Part shown: positions 24,857 through 34,884 of the stretch, piece after piece | Layout of the letters: every line of letters begins with the position of its first letter | How positions within the stretch are numbered: the stretch's first letter is position 1 | Assembly (NCBI RefSeq): GCF_002000245.1 | Contig: NZ_MTCM01000001.1 | Location: 620,001-684,000 of the forward strand | DNA from: Sphingobacterium sp. CZ-UAM | GTDB taxonomy: Bacteria > Bacteroidota > Bacteroidia > Sphingobacteriales > Sphingobacteriaceae | Direction of reading: 5' to 3' | DNA length: 64,000 nucleotides | Notes under the pieces: model-generated | Database searches by the model: none | What the model saw: the letters and a program-made list of their open reading frames with translations, nothing else | Told to the model about the DNA's origin: nothing | Translations under genes and position numbers: made by a program

Positions 24857-27256
24857 ATGTTAGGACATTATTTAAAATTATCTTTTAGAAATATCAGGCG
24901 ATCACTGGGCTATTCACTCGTTAATATCCTCGGTCTGTCTATAGGTGTATGTAGCTTCCTTATCCTACTGCTGTATCTAAATTACGAATTAAGTTATGAC
25001 CGTTGGCATCCGGACCTTGAACGGGTTGCCAAAGTATCCCTTCTGGAAAATGAGGATGTGTTAAATTCAACACAGGCACCGTTAGCTGCTTTATTAAGAG
25101 AGAAGGCTTCCGTCGTTGAATCCGCTACGAATTTATCACGGGATGAAAATTTTGAGACTCCTTTGTCGACCCCTGAGAAACGAATCGTTCAAAAAGGGAC
25201 TATAGCCGCCGATTCCCTTTTCTTCAAAGTGTTTCCATATGAGATTATAGCTGGAGAACGTAATGGCCCTTTAAACCGGCCTAATACGGTAGTCATCAGT
25301 GAAAACATAGCAAAAAAGCTGTTTGGGAACGAAAGTCCTATCGGTAAATCAATTAAATTCTTCAACGCTTTGGATTGCGAAGTTACAGCAGTGATGAAAG
25401 AAGCTACAGGGCCAGGGCATATGAACGTAGAGATTGTATTTCGGAATCCCAACGAAAAAAACAATTACCACTGGGGCAATTATTCTTATCTAACTTATAT
25501 CAAGACTAAGCCTGCAGTGAAGCGGGGGGATGTAGAGGCTACAATAGCTAAGATTTTTTACGAGGAGCGGCTGAAGACCAAACACAATAATAAGTCTTAC
25601 GCAGAATTTAGCGTATCAGGTCCTCAGGAAGGTTTATTTTTAGACTTCGTTCATGATATCCATAACTTTCCACGCTATGGTAGCAGCAATATCAAAACAG
25701 TTTCTATTCTCATTGTCTTGGCTGCCATGCTGCTGATTGCTGGGACAATCAACTTCAGTAATCTTTCTATTGCGGCAGCGCTACCCCGTGCAAAAGAAAT
25801 CGGAGTAAAGAAGGTTCTCGGCTCAAGTCAGAAGCGACTGTTTTGGCACTTTATGGGAGAAGTAGCCATACAATGTGGCATTGCATTTACCATTGCTGCT
25901 TTGCTATTGTATCTTGCTTTACCTTATTTTAACCAGCAATTTAATGTTAATTTGAGCCTTCTGAAGAACGGCATAACTTACACAATCGCGGTTCAGCTTT
26001 TCCTATCTTTTATCGTGGTGGTAATTCTTTCAGGCTTGTATCCAGCGATTTTTTTGACACGTTTCAATACGACTAAGGTTTTAAAGGGTGATTATTCGAG
26101 AGGTAAAAATGGAGTTGTTTTTCGCAACGCGCTTATTGTGCTCCAGTTTGTCGTAGCAACATTTTTTATCTACAGCGTAGTCGTCGTGACCAAACAATTG
26201 GATTATATGCAAACTAGGGACAAAGGTTTTTCTGGAGAACAGATTTTGCGGATCCAAGCCTATAAGATGAGCACCCGGGAGGAGGGCTTTAATGCGTTAC
26301 AATCACGATTAATGCAAATCAAGGGAGTGGAATCTGTTTCTAAGTCAACAAAAATACCGGGAGACAAGTTTATAGATACAACAACGGTTGCATTTAAAGC
26401 TGAGGGCAACCTATATCGGATGAGTTCGGTCAAGGTAAGTAAAGATTTTTTTAAAACCTTGGACATCAATCTGGATCAGGGGAGGTTGTTTGACGATAGT
26501 TATGCTGATCAGCACACGCGTTCCGCAATTATCAATCAGACAGCTGCTAACAAGTTGGGATATAAAAATGGAAAGCAGAGCTCAATAGCCTTTCCTGATT
26601 GTGATAGTATTCCCCTGCAGGTGGTGGGAGTAGTGGAGGATTTTAATGTTTTGGGCATGGAACAGGAGATACAGCCTACGGTGTTTACAATTGGCAATGA
26701 AGCTTGTATGTTTCAGTCTGGAGGGGCAATTCTAGTAAAAATAAATGGCGGGGATATCAATGGAACCGTCAAATCCATTAGAGCAGCATGGAAAGACATC
26801 GAGCCAGATTTTGATATGAAATATTCATTTCTGAATGATGATTTTCAGCAATTCTTCGCCACTCATATCAGACTGCAACGCATTGTTTCATTTTTCGGTA
26901 TAACGGCCATTGTTATTTCGTTGATTGGTCTATTCGCATTGACAGCTTTTCTTATTGGTCAGCGTAGAAAGGAGATCAGTGTACGTCGGGTGCTTGGTGC
27001 AGATCTTGTCGATCTGGGACTATTACTCGGCAAAAACTATATCCGGTTGATTATTCTTGCTGTTGTCATTGCTGTGCCGGTAAGTTGGTGGATAGCCGGA
27101 AAATGGCTGGACGGATTTGCTTACCGGATAGATCTAAGCGCATGGTTATTTGGCCTAAGCGCTATCGGGATTCTTGTAGCAGTAGCCGGTACAGTCGGGA
27201 TACATATCATTAGGGTATCACGTGTAAATATCTCAGATGACCTGCGTGATGAATAA
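24857..27256 (+). CDS. FtsX/MacB-type ABC transporter permease, orphan
   Basis: Length 799 residues from ATG 24857 (a TTG at 24833 would add eight). Standard Bacteroidota architecture: helix 1 with LKLSFRNIRRSLGYSLVNILGLSIGV, MacB-like periplasmic domain (about 45-275), FtsX domain with three helices (about 285-410), helix 5 (about 425-445), second periplasmic domain, and final FtsX domain (about 680-795) with ALTAFLIGQRRKEISVRRVLGA. No ATPase or membrane-fusion protein is encoded next to it, so its partner must be elsewhere. Such permeases often follow histidine kinases for envelope stress or export peptides; the target is unknown. Confidence 0.92.
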   Translation: MLGHYLKLSFRNIRRSLGYSLVNILGLSIGVCSFLILLLYLNYELSYDRWHPDLERVAKVSLLENEDVLNSTQAPLAALLREKASVVESATNLSRDENFETPLSTPEKRIVQKGTIAADSLFFKVFPYEIIAGERNGPLNRPNTVVISENIAKKLFGNESPIGKSIKFFNALDCEVTAVMKEATGPGHMNVEIVFRNPNEKNNYHWGNYSYLTYIKTKPAVKRGDVEATIAKIFYEERLKTKHNNKSYAEFSVSGPQEGLFLDFVHDIHNFPRYGSSNIKTVSILIVLAAMLLIAGTINFSNLSIAAALPRAKEIGVKKVLGSSQKRLFWHFMGEVAIQCGIAFTIAALLLYLALPYFNQQFNVNLSLLKNGITYTIAVQLFLSFIVVVILSGLYPAIFLTRFNTTKVLKGDYSRGKNGVVFRNALIVLQFVVATFFIYSVVVVTKQLDYMQTRDKGFSGEQILRIQAYKMSTREEGFNALQSRLMQIKGVESVSKSTKIPGDKFIDTTTVAFKAEGNLYRMSSVKVSKDFFKTLDINLDQGRLFDDSYADQHTRSAIINQTAANKLGYKNGKQSSIAFPDCDSIPLQVVGVVEDFNVLGMEQEIQPTVFTIGNEACMFQSGGAILVKINGGDINGTVKSIRAAWKDIEPDFDMKYSFLNDDFQQFFATHIRLQRIVSFFGITAIVISLIGLFALTAFLIGQRRKEISVRRVLGADLVDLGLLLGKNYIRLIILAVVIAVPVSWWIAGKWLDGFAYRIDLSAWLFGLSAIGILVAVAGTVGIHIIRVSRVNISDDLRDE

Positions 27257-27366
27257 TTAAAGGAATTGGGCTCCACGACGAAATTTTAGGTGGCGAAAGA
27301 ACAGTTAGCCGAATATTAGTACAGAAATGTGATCGGTCAGGTACATATTCAGGTGCATATAGGTAT

Positions 27367-27397
27367 TAAAAAAGCCTAACAACTGTTAGGCTTTTTT
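27367..27397. terminator. Bidirectional intrinsic terminator
   Basis: Perfect 13-bp stem AAAAAAGCCTAAC / GTTAGGCTTTTTT with loop AACT. It lies between the converging permease and DinB genes and has T-runs on both strands. Confidence 0.9.
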
Positions 27398-27434
27398 AAT
27401 ACCGTAATAGCGAAGAGCAATTTATGGAGAATTA

Positions 27435-27938
27435 CTATATATCCAAATGCTGCATTTTGAGGAATTTAATTGTAATACCCATCTGTCCGAGGTGGTACAT
27501 GTCATGGTGAATTAAACCTGTCACCAGGTAATTATAATCATGTGGAAAAGAGCTGTCGGCATGAGGATAGACTGTATGCAGGAAGGAGTCATCTTTTCCC
27601 TCCAGAAAAGAAATAATATCTTGCTGTATTGCGTGAAAATCCTGTAATAGATTTTCCCAGCCCCGCTGTCTTAAGTCATCATTCGTTCGCCAGTTTGCCG
27701 CATCGCTCATTTCAAGCCCCCTTGGATTTCCTTTTAGGCGGCTCAGCACTTCTCTGCGCCATTCTATTAAATGTGAGGCTAACTCTGCTATACTGTGCAT
27801 TTCGGCAATCGGCCGTTCAAAAGCTGTTGTTCCATCGACCTGCGATAGTTTCTTTTGAAAATTTTCGTCGATCCACATGTCGGTGCTTTCGACATCCTTT
27901 AACTGCTGAATACGGTCTTTGATCAAAATATCTTCCAT
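27435..27938 (-). CDS. DinB-family protein
   Basis: Length 167 residues forming the four-helix DinB/YfiT bundle. The metal-site histidines are in SIAELASHLIEWR and in the C-terminal LIHHDMYHLGQMG. These enzymes are cytosolic and often use thiol cofactors such as bacillithiol as transferases; some members have no known substrate. Single gene with its own terminator side. Confidence 0.85.
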   Translation of the reverse strand: MEDILIKDRIQQLKDVESTDMWIDENFQKKLSQVDGTTAFERPIAEMHSIAELASHLIEWRREVLSRLKGNPRGLEMSDAANWRTNDDLRQRGWENLLQDFHAIQQDIISFLEGKDDSFLHTVYPHADSSFPHDYNYLVTGLIHHDMYHLGQMGITIKFLKMQHLDI

Positions 27939-28713
27939 GATTTTATATGATGTTGCTATCTTTCGGAAAGGAACAGTTGCTGGATAGCAATTGTTTGTTT
28001 TCCGTAGCGGAATTTTTGATTATCTGCAAGGGAATTACTTCAGATAAACAACGTGTAGGACAGATTCTTTAACAGTTACAAGAAGCTGAGCCCTGTCACC
28101 TCAGGAGGAATGCAGGGAATAATCGCCGGGCTAAGCCCTGATGGATGGTATCCAATGGGAAAGATTGAGGTGTTATAATACGATTAAATGATCCTAAAAA
28201 TAAATGTAAATATTATATTTAGGTTAAGAATTGTAATTTGTTGTTTTTTAAGTATTATATGTGTTTTTATTTGCTGTCTTTAGAGGAGTTCTGATCACCG
28301 CTTTTTCGTTAACAGGAAGATCATTTTAATAGGGGATTACAGAAAGTAATACACAACGAATCCAAAGGTCATTATGGAACGCTTATGAATACGATGAGAT
28401 CGGTAAGATAAATTCCTATGTGATCAGCTACTCACAGCGGACGAGCGTGTGAAAATTGGGCGCTTGTTGCTGTTTGTTTTTTTTATTGTTACACTTTGTT
28501 AATTATTTAGTTGTGATCTTTATTTGAATTAAAAATATAATTAAAAAAATAGGTGGTTATAACCAATGGTTATGACTGTTTTCTGAATGATCTAACACAG
28601 GTTCGTATGGCCTTGTCCCGGTTTTTGATGTTGCGACATGGGGTAAAAAGCCGTTCGGGATAGCTAGTGATAAATACTTAATCTACATTAACTTTTTACC
28701 TTAAACTAGCTTA

Positions 28714-28745
28714 TTGGATTGTACTTCCTTGTTGGCGTAAATTTG
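28714..28745 (+). promoter_or_regulatory. Candidate promoter of the pirin gene
   Basis: TTG at 28714-28716, a 21-base spacer and TAAATTTG at 28738-28745 fit the Bacteroidota promoter consensus. Transcription would start near 28752, placing the following AAGC repeat inside the mRNA leader rather than inside the promoter. Confidence 0.5.
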
Positions 28746-28748
28746 ACT

Positions 28749-28838
<90 letters not shown>

Positions 28839-28855
28839 AAGATAGGAGTACTAAA

Positions 28856-29725
28856 ATGAAAAAATCAATTGAAAAAATCTTCCCTCGTCCTGCGCAACCG
28901 GGTATGGTAGGTGACGGATTTCGTGTATACAATATGGTTCCCGGTAACGGGATCAGCAAAAGAAGGATGAGTCCTTTCCTCTTATTGGATTTCAATGCGG
29001 AATTTGATTTTGGTCCATCGGATCATATCCGTGGGGTAGATGTGCATCCGCATAAAGGTTTTGAAACGGTGACAATTGCCTATAAGGGTAGTGTGGCGCA
29101 TCACGACAGTTCGGGCAACAGTGGGGTGATCAATCCCGGAGACGTCCAATGGATGACAGCGGGATCGGGTATATTGCATAAGGAGTATCATGAGGAGAAC
29201 TTCTCCAGGACTGGTGGTCCCTTTGAAATGGTACAGCTCTGGGTCAATCTACCTGCCAAAGATAAGTTTACAGCACCGCATTATCAGGGGATCACAGCGG
29301 ATCAGATGGGCAAAGTACAGCTACCTGACGGAGCTGGACAGGTCAACGTCATTGCCGGTGTATTCCAGGATACAAAAGGGCCTGCCGAGACCTATACCGC
29401 CGTGAATCTCTTTGATATTAAATTGGAAAAGGGGCAGCAGACGACATTTCATGTTCCGCAACATCACAATGCCGGCCTACTGCTTGTCAATGGAGAAGCT
29501 GAAGTAAATGGTCAGTTGGCCAGCGAACATAGTTTTGTGCTATTTGAAAACGATGGCGATGAAATCGTGATCAAAGCCAACGAGCAAGCCGTCTTGCTGT
29601 TTATGAGCGGAGAACCTATTGAGGAGCCTATCGTGAGTTATGGCCCCTTTGTGATGAATAAACAAGAAGAGATCTATCAGGCTTTTGAAGATTTCCAGGC
29701 TGGTAAATTCGGTACGCTTGACTAA
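28856..29725 (+). CDS. Pirin-family protein
   Basis: Length 289 residues, a two-cupin cytosolic protein. The metal ligands expected of pirins are present: His64 and His66 in VHPHKGFET, His108 and Glu110 in GILHKE. Bacterial pirins act as quercetin dioxygenase-like enzymes or redox-sensing partners; the exact role here is not known. GATAGGAG, ending about 8 bases before the ATG, is a passable ribosome binding site, unusual among genes of this window. Expression may depend on the repeat-containing leader. Confidence 0.93.
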   Translation: MKKSIEKIFPRPAQPGMVGDGFRVYNMVPGNGISKRRMSPFLLLDFNAEFDFGPSDHIRGVDVHPHKGFETVTIAYKGSVAHHDSSGNSGVINPGDVQWMTAGSGILHKEYHEENFSRTGGPFEMVQLWVNLPAKDKFTAPHYQGITADQMGKVQLPDGAGQVNVIAGVFQDTKGPAETYTAVNLFDIKLEKGQQTTFHVPQHHNAGLLLVNGEAEVNGQLASEHSFVLFENDGDEIVIKANEQAVLLFMSGEPIEEPIVSYGPFVMNKQEEIYQAFEDFQAGKFGTLD

Positions 29726-29808
29726 TCATTCATGGTCATAGTAACATTTTTCGCTATCGACGGTCACCGTTCCCGAAAATCGCCGATGCAGAAATCTTAT
29801 CAGGAACT

Positions 29809-29842
29809 TCCCCTGGGCTCAAAAAGCTTGGGGGATTTTTTT
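29809..29842 (+). terminator. Intrinsic terminator after pirin gene
   Basis: TCCCCTGGGCT pairs imperfectly with AGCTTGGGGGA, followed by seven T residues. It separates pirin from the converging ECF sigma gene. Confidence 0.8.
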
Positions 29843-29853
29843 GATAGGGAAGA

Positions 29854-30432
29854 TCAGAGGCGTAACATGGGATAAAAGTAGACCAACAGCGGCAGGTAAT
29901 TCCTGAGGTCTTTCCTCAGGATTTTTAATGCCTGCTGGATGCGGTAATCAACGGTCTTGGGGGATACACCTAACTTCAATGCAATTTCTTTATAGGTCAG
30001 ATGCTCAAACCTATTCAATTCAAAAGCCTCTCGGAACGAATCCGGGAGATTGCTGATCGCTCTATCGATCTTCTCTTTCAGTTCTTTTTCAAAATAAAGA
30101 TCCTGGCCCGATTGTTCGAATCCAGTCAGTTGACTTAATTCATAAAAAGAACTTGCTTTCGTTTTTTCCTTCTTGATCGCTGTAAGACAACGGTTGCGTA
30201 CCGCTGAAAACAGATAACTTTTTAGGGAAGTGCTAAAATAGAGATTCTCACGGTTGTTCCAGAGCCATAACATCAAGTCCTGTACATTTTCTTGAGCATC
30301 AGCCAATTCTACGTATTGCTTGCCGTAAGCCAATAGTGGGGCATAGTACTTTTTGAAAATAGACTCGAACGCGTATTTATCTCCTTTAACCAGATTTTCG
30401 ACGAGGATCTCGTCGCCTAAACTCGTATTCAT
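29854..30432 (-). CDS. ECF RNA polymerase sigma factor (Bacteroidota FecI type)
   Basis: Length 192 residues. Region 2 (about 15-85) includes FESIFKKYYAPLLAYGKQYV and ENVQDLMLWLWNNRENL; region 4 (about 130-182) includes FEHLTYKEIALKLGVSPKTVDYRIQQAL. It is divergent from fecR, with only 67 bases between the start codons, so the two share one regulatory region, unlike the co-directional pair at 11898. It should be restrained by the adjacent FecR and activated through the SusC STN domain. Confidence 0.93.
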   Translation of the reverse strand: MNTSLGDEILVENLVKGDKYAFESIFKKYYAPLLAYGKQYVELADAQENVQDLMLWLWNNRENLYFSTSLKSYLFSAVRNRCLTAIKKEKTKASSFYELSQLTGFEQSGQDLYFEKELKEKIDRAISNLPDSFREAFELNRFEHLTYKEIALKLGVSPKTVDYRIQQALKILRKDLRNYLPLLVYFYPMLRL

Positions 30433-30499
30433 AAAAAAAATAAAAAAATTTTTAGGACATACTCCCCTTAAATAGTCATCCTTTAAAATCGTTGTAAAA

Positions 30500-31516
30500 A
30501 TGCATAAAAATGATCAATATATAGAAACTCTGCTTTTGAATTTTATTAATAATAATTTATCGGCGGAAGAAGAGGAAAATTTGAGGAACTGGTTGCTAGA
30601 ATCGGAAAGTAACCGGGAAAAAGCACGTTCTTTTTGTGAGTTTTACCACCAAATTGATGCTTATGCCATATTGGAAAGCACTGATACTGATCGGGCCTTT
30701 GAAAAAATGACTTCAGAGATCAGCGAATTCAGACCTACTAGACGCTTGAATTATCTGCATATACTGCAGCGCGCGGCTGCGATATTGTTCGTGCCGCTAT
30801 TGCTGGTTCAGCTTTATCAGTGGTATAGCAGGTCTGAGGCTGTAACCTGGGTCACTATGCGCACCAATCCGGGAATGGTGGCTTCGATACAGCTGCCGGA
30901 CAGTACAACGGTATGGTTAAATGCAAATACCGTGATCAGCTACCCACAACGATTCACTAAGGAGCGTCTTGTCAAATTGGATGGTGAAGCATTTTTTGAC
31001 GTGACAAAAAATCCGAAAAAGAAATTTAGTGTACAGACTGCCGCTAATGCAGTCGTTGAGGTATTGGGCACCCGCTTTAACGTGGATGCCTACCATACAG
31101 ACTCAACTGTGCGCACAACGCTCGAAGAGGGGCGTGTACAATTTAAATACCAATCTGATACTGGCCCCAAATCCTTGCTGCTAGAGCCAAGCCAAACCGT
31201 AGTCTATAACAAAAAAAACAGGTCGATTGTACCCAATGAGCTGAACGAAAAGACCCTGACCTCCTGGAAAGACAACCAGATTGTGCTCAACAACACAAGC
31301 CTGACGGAGTTACTGACCATTATATCCAAGCGCTTCAACGTCAAGTTTAATCTAAAATCACAAAAACTAAATGACGAACGACTTACCGGTGTGTTTGATT
31401 CACAACAGCTGATCACCGTGCTGGAGCACATCAAGATATCTTCTCAGATCCAATATAATATTGTTAATGACGGTAGTAAAACCGATGGTTCGATTACCGT
31501 AGAACTCTATAAATAA
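30500..31516 (+). CDS. FecR-family anti-sigma factor
   Basis: Length 338 residues. N-terminal cytosolic sigma-binding part (1-85), membrane helix about 90-108 (RAAAILFVPLLLVQLYQW), FecR domain (about 120-225 with GMVASIQLPDSTTVWLNANT and GEAFFDVTKN), and DUF4974 domain (about 255-338). First gene of the plus-strand operon fecR-susC-susD-phosphatase, 54 bases before susC. Confidence 0.94.
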   Translation: MHKNDQYIETLLLNFINNNLSAEEEENLRNWLLESESNREKARSFCEFYHQIDAYAILESTDTDRAFEKMTSEISEFRPTRRLNYLHILQRAAAILFVPLLLVQLYQWYSRSEAVTWVTMRTNPGMVASIQLPDSTTVWLNANTVISYPQRFTKERLVKLDGEAFFDVTKNPKKKFSVQTAANAVVEVLGTRFNVDAYHTDSTVRTTLEEGRVQFKYQSDTGPKSLLLEPSQTVVYNKKNRSIVPNELNEKTLTSWKDNQIVLNNTSLTELLTIISKRFNVKFNLKSQKLNDERLTGVFDSQQLITVLEHIKISSQIQYNIVNDGSKTDGSITVELYK

Positions 31517-31570
31517 GTCCTTATCATGTAAACAATAAAATTCTACTTATACAATTTATTAACCATTATC

Positions 31571-34500
31571 ATGAACAAGTTAAGATTAAAACTGATCTTA
31601 TTGGGGGTTGGAATCTCTACGTTCCAATTTGTCCAAGCACAGCAGAAGTCCCTGACTTTGTCTGTTAACAACAAAAGCATGCAGACTATTCTGGATGAAA
31701 TTGAAAAGAAATCTGGCTTTCGGTTTTTTTACAACAATAACCAGATTGACACAAAACGCAGTTTTTCGGTCAATGCCAAAGGGGAGGATATCAATGCTGT
31801 GCTTGAGCGGCTTTTTAAAGGCACAGAGATTAACTACCGTATTATGGAAGGGAATATCATCCTTTCGGTAAGAGAAAAATCAACGCTGACAAAATCGGAA
31901 GGGCAGCAACAATTGATCACAGTCAGCGGGGTTGTACTGGACGAATCACAAAAGCCTTTTTCCGGTGCGACAGTCAGTCAGGGGGAGCGCAAGACAAGTA
32001 CAGATCAACAGGGGAAATTTACAATCCGTGTACAAGCGGATGAAAATCTGTTCGTCAATGCAGTCGGTTTTGAAAGCGTGGAACTAAGTCCTTCGAATTC
32101 GCATACGCTCCGTGTCCAATTGAAAGCAGGAAATAAAGCGTTGGATGAGGTAGTGGTTACCGCTTTGGGAGTGAAACGCGATCAGAAGGCATTGGGCTAT
32201 GCCGTTCAAAAGGTTGGGGGAGCAGCACTTTCTTCAGCGAAAGGTGTGGATGTGGCAACTTCTTTGACCGGCCGTGTGGCGGGTCTGAATATCAAAAACA
32301 GCACCGAATTTAATACTACACCAACAATTGAACTGCGCGGACGTGCTCCACTGATCGTTATTGATGGGGTAGCTTCGCAATTTGTCAGTCTGCGTGATGT
32401 CCCGGCGGATGATATTGAAGATATCAGTGTATTGAAAGGGGCGACAGCCGCAGCTTTATATGGTAGCAGAGGCGGCGGTGGAGCCATCATGATCACGACG
32501 AAAAAGAGCAAAGGCAAAGGAATGGATGTGCAGATCAATAGCAGTACAATGTTTAATGCGGGCTATCTGCGGAGACCGGAAGTCCAGACATCTTACAGTA
32601 CGGGCCAAGGAGGGAAATATCAACCGGGAAGTTATGTCTGGGGGGATAAACTGGATATCGGAAGAACAGCAAAGATTTACAATCCTTATACCTACCAGCT
32701 AGAAGACACCGAATTGCGATCTATAGGAAAGGATAACCTAAAGAATTTTCAACAACAGAGCTTTATTACCAACAATAATATCAGCATTTCTCAACGGGGG
32801 GAAAATGGTGGTGTCAGGGCTTCATTTACGCATGTTTATAACAAAGGCCAATATGAAAATAACAAGCTGAACAAGATGACGTATGCAGTATCGGGTGATA
32901 TGACCGCCGGTAAATTTAAATTTGAGGGCGGACTGAACTATAATAAGCGATACTATCCAAATATGGGAGCCACGGGATATGGTGGTGGTGGGATTCTTTA
33001 CAACTTAACTGTCTGGTCGGGAACTGAATATGACATCAGGGACTATAAAAACTATTGGGTAACTCCCCATGAAAAGCAGAACTGGATGGATGCTTCCTGG
33101 TATGATAATCCCTATTTTATTGCCAATGAGATTGTACATTCCAATGATTATAATATTTTAAATGGTTATCTAAATACGGAGTTTAAAGCAAATGACTGGT
33201 TGACGATTAATGCACGCCTAGGGTCAGATATGTATTCACAGCTTGATCAATACCGAAATCCTATTGGTGCTGTTGGGGGCTGGAACAAATTGGGGTATTT
33301 CTCGAATACCCGCCAGGGTGGTTACAGTGTCAATGGGGATTTAATGGCTACCGCAAAAAAGGAAATCAATCAATTTGCGTTTGAAGCATTCCTAGGAACT
33401 GGGTTAAATTATCGAAATAACGACAGCCAAAGCGGAGCAACTTCCGGCGGATTAACAATTCCGGGATTTTACTCTTTGCGGGCTTCAGTAAATCCTGCTA
33501 CCACGAGTTCAAGTTTAACACGCCGGCAAGAGAACGCAGTATATGGGCGGTTAACGACATCTTGGAGAAATGCGATCTTTGTGGAAGTCACAGGCCGGAA
33601 TGATTGGACATCTACACTGGATAAAAATAACCGTTCATTTTTCTATCCCTCAATATCTTCTAGTGCAGTATTATCGGATCTAATAAAATTACCTACCGTG
33701 TTGAGTTTCTGGAAAGTGAGAGGCTCATGGGTCAGAACAAAAACTCCACCCGAAATCTATGCCATTAATCAGCAATATGCAATTTCCAGTGATGTCTGGC
33801 AGGGGCTCGGGACTGCTGCGTATCCAACGGTCTTGAGGAACGCCTCGATTAAGCCGGTCACAATTGATACTTGGGAGCTCGGGACGGGACTTAATTTCTT
33901 GAAAAATAGGATACAGCTAGATGTTACCTATTATAATGCTTTAACATTTAATCAGCAACGTAATGCTGCAGTCAGTTCAGCTACCGGTTTTTCGCAGACT
34001 CAGATTAACATCAAAGAAGACTTACGTAGAAAAGGGATCGAAATTATGTTGGGCGCGGATGTAATAAGAAATCAGGATTTCAACTGGAATTCCAAAATCA
34101 ACTGGTCGAGGGATCGGTATACTTATGATCGGGTGGATCCGGATTATTCAACAGATAAACCTTGGGTAAAAGATGGAGCACGATGGAATTGGGTGGCAGT
34201 GTATGATTGGGAAAGAGATCAGAACGGCAATATTATCCATTATGGCGGATTACCGAGAGCCAGTGCTTACCAGACCGTTGCTGGGTACAATGAGGCTGAT
34301 TTTATCTGGGGCTGGTCAAATACTTTTTCCTACAAACAGTTTACATTGAATCTCTCTTTTGATGGACGTGTGGGTGGGATCACACATAGTGTGACCGACC
34401 AGGCGATGTGGAATTCTGGTAGTCATCCTGACAGTGATAATGAATATCGCTATGATATGGTAGTCAATGGTAAAAATAATTATGTAGGACAGGGCGTAAA

Positions 34501-34873
34501 AGTGGTGTCTGGCTCGGTAGACTATGATTCGTATGGTAACATCACAAGAGATGACCGGGTATTTGCGGCCAATGACGTACCTGTTTCTTATGAAAATTAT
34601 CAAATGCGTATGGCTCCCTATATCGGTAGTCCAAGGTCCCAGTTTATGTTCTCACAGACTTTTGTCAAATTAAGGGATCTGAGTTTAGAGTACCGTTTGC
34701 CTGCTACCTGGTCGCAGAAAATTAAAGCAAAAAATACCTCTGTGGGTCTGATAGGCCAGAACCTATGGATGTGGACCAAAGACTTTAAATATTCGGATCC
34801 CGACGTAGGTTTGGATAACCTTAATTCGGCATCTATACGCTACATTGGTATGAATCTAAAACTTCAATTTTAA
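31571..34873 (+). CDS. SusC/RagA-family TonB-linked outer membrane transporter with STN domain
   Basis: Length 1100 residues. Signal peptide 1-23 (ending QFVQAQ), STN domain about 25-95 (LSVNNKSMQTILDEIEKKSG), carboxypeptidase-like sandwich (about 110-190), DEVVVTALGVKRDQKALGYA before the plug, plug (about 215-310 with PLIVIDGVA and GATAAALYGSRGGGGAIMITT), then barrel ending LKLQF. The plug is shorter than in the locus-3 SusC. The STN domain couples uptake to the FecR/sigma pair. The substrate is unknown; the following phosphatase-fold enzyme suggests a phosphorylated compound. Confidence 0.95.
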   Translation: MNKLRLKLILLGVGISTFQFVQAQQKSLTLSVNNKSMQTILDEIEKKSGFRFFYNNNQIDTKRSFSVNAKGEDINAVLERLFKGTEINYRIMEGNIILSVREKSTLTKSEGQQQLITVSGVVLDESQKPFSGATVSQGERKTSTDQQGKFTIRVQADENLFVNAVGFESVELSPSNSHTLRVQLKAGNKALDEVVVTALGVKRDQKALGYAVQKVGGAALSSAKGVDVATSLTGRVAGLNIKNSTEFNTTPTIELRGRAPLIVIDGVASQFVSLRDVPADDIEDISVLKGATAAALYGSRGGGGAIMITTKKSKGKGMDVQINSSTMFNAGYLRRPEVQTSYSTGQGGKYQPGSYVWGDKLDIGRTAKIYNPYTYQLEDTELRSIGKDNLKNFQQQSFITNNNISISQRGENGGVRASFTHVYNKGQYENNKLNKMTYAVSGDMTAGKFKFEGGLNYNKRYYPNMGATGYGGGGILYNLTVWSGTEYDIRDYKNYWVTPHEKQNWMDASWYDNPYFIANEIVHSNDYNILNGYLNTEFKANDWLTINARLGSDMYSQLDQYRNPIGAVGGWNKLGYFSNTRQGGYSVNGDLMATAKKEINQFAFEAFLGTGLNYRNNDSQSGATSGGLTIPGFYSLRASVNPATTSSSLTRRQENAVYGRLTTSWRNAIFVEVTGRNDWTSTLDKNNRSFFYPSISSSAVLSDLIKLPTVLSFWKVRGSWVRTKTPPEIYAINQQYAISSDVWQGLGTAAYPTVLRNASIKPVTIDTWELGTGLNFLKNRIQLDVTYYNALTFNQQRNAAVSSATGFSQTQINIKEDLRRKGIEIMLGADVIRNQDFNWNSKINWSRDRYTYDRVDPDYSTDKPWVKDGARWNWVAVYDWERDQNGNIIHYGGLPRASAYQTVAGYNEADFIWGWSNTFSYKQFTLNLSFDGRVGGITHSVTDQAMWNSGSHPDSDNEYRYDMVVNGKNNYVGQGVKVVSGSVDYDSYGNITRDDRVFAANDVPVSYENYQMRMAPYIGSPRSQFMFSQTFVKLRDLSLEYRLPATWSQKIKAKNTSVGLIGQNLWMWTKDFKYSDPDVGLDNLNSASIRYIGMNLKLQF

Positions 34874-34884
34874 TCCGCAGCATC

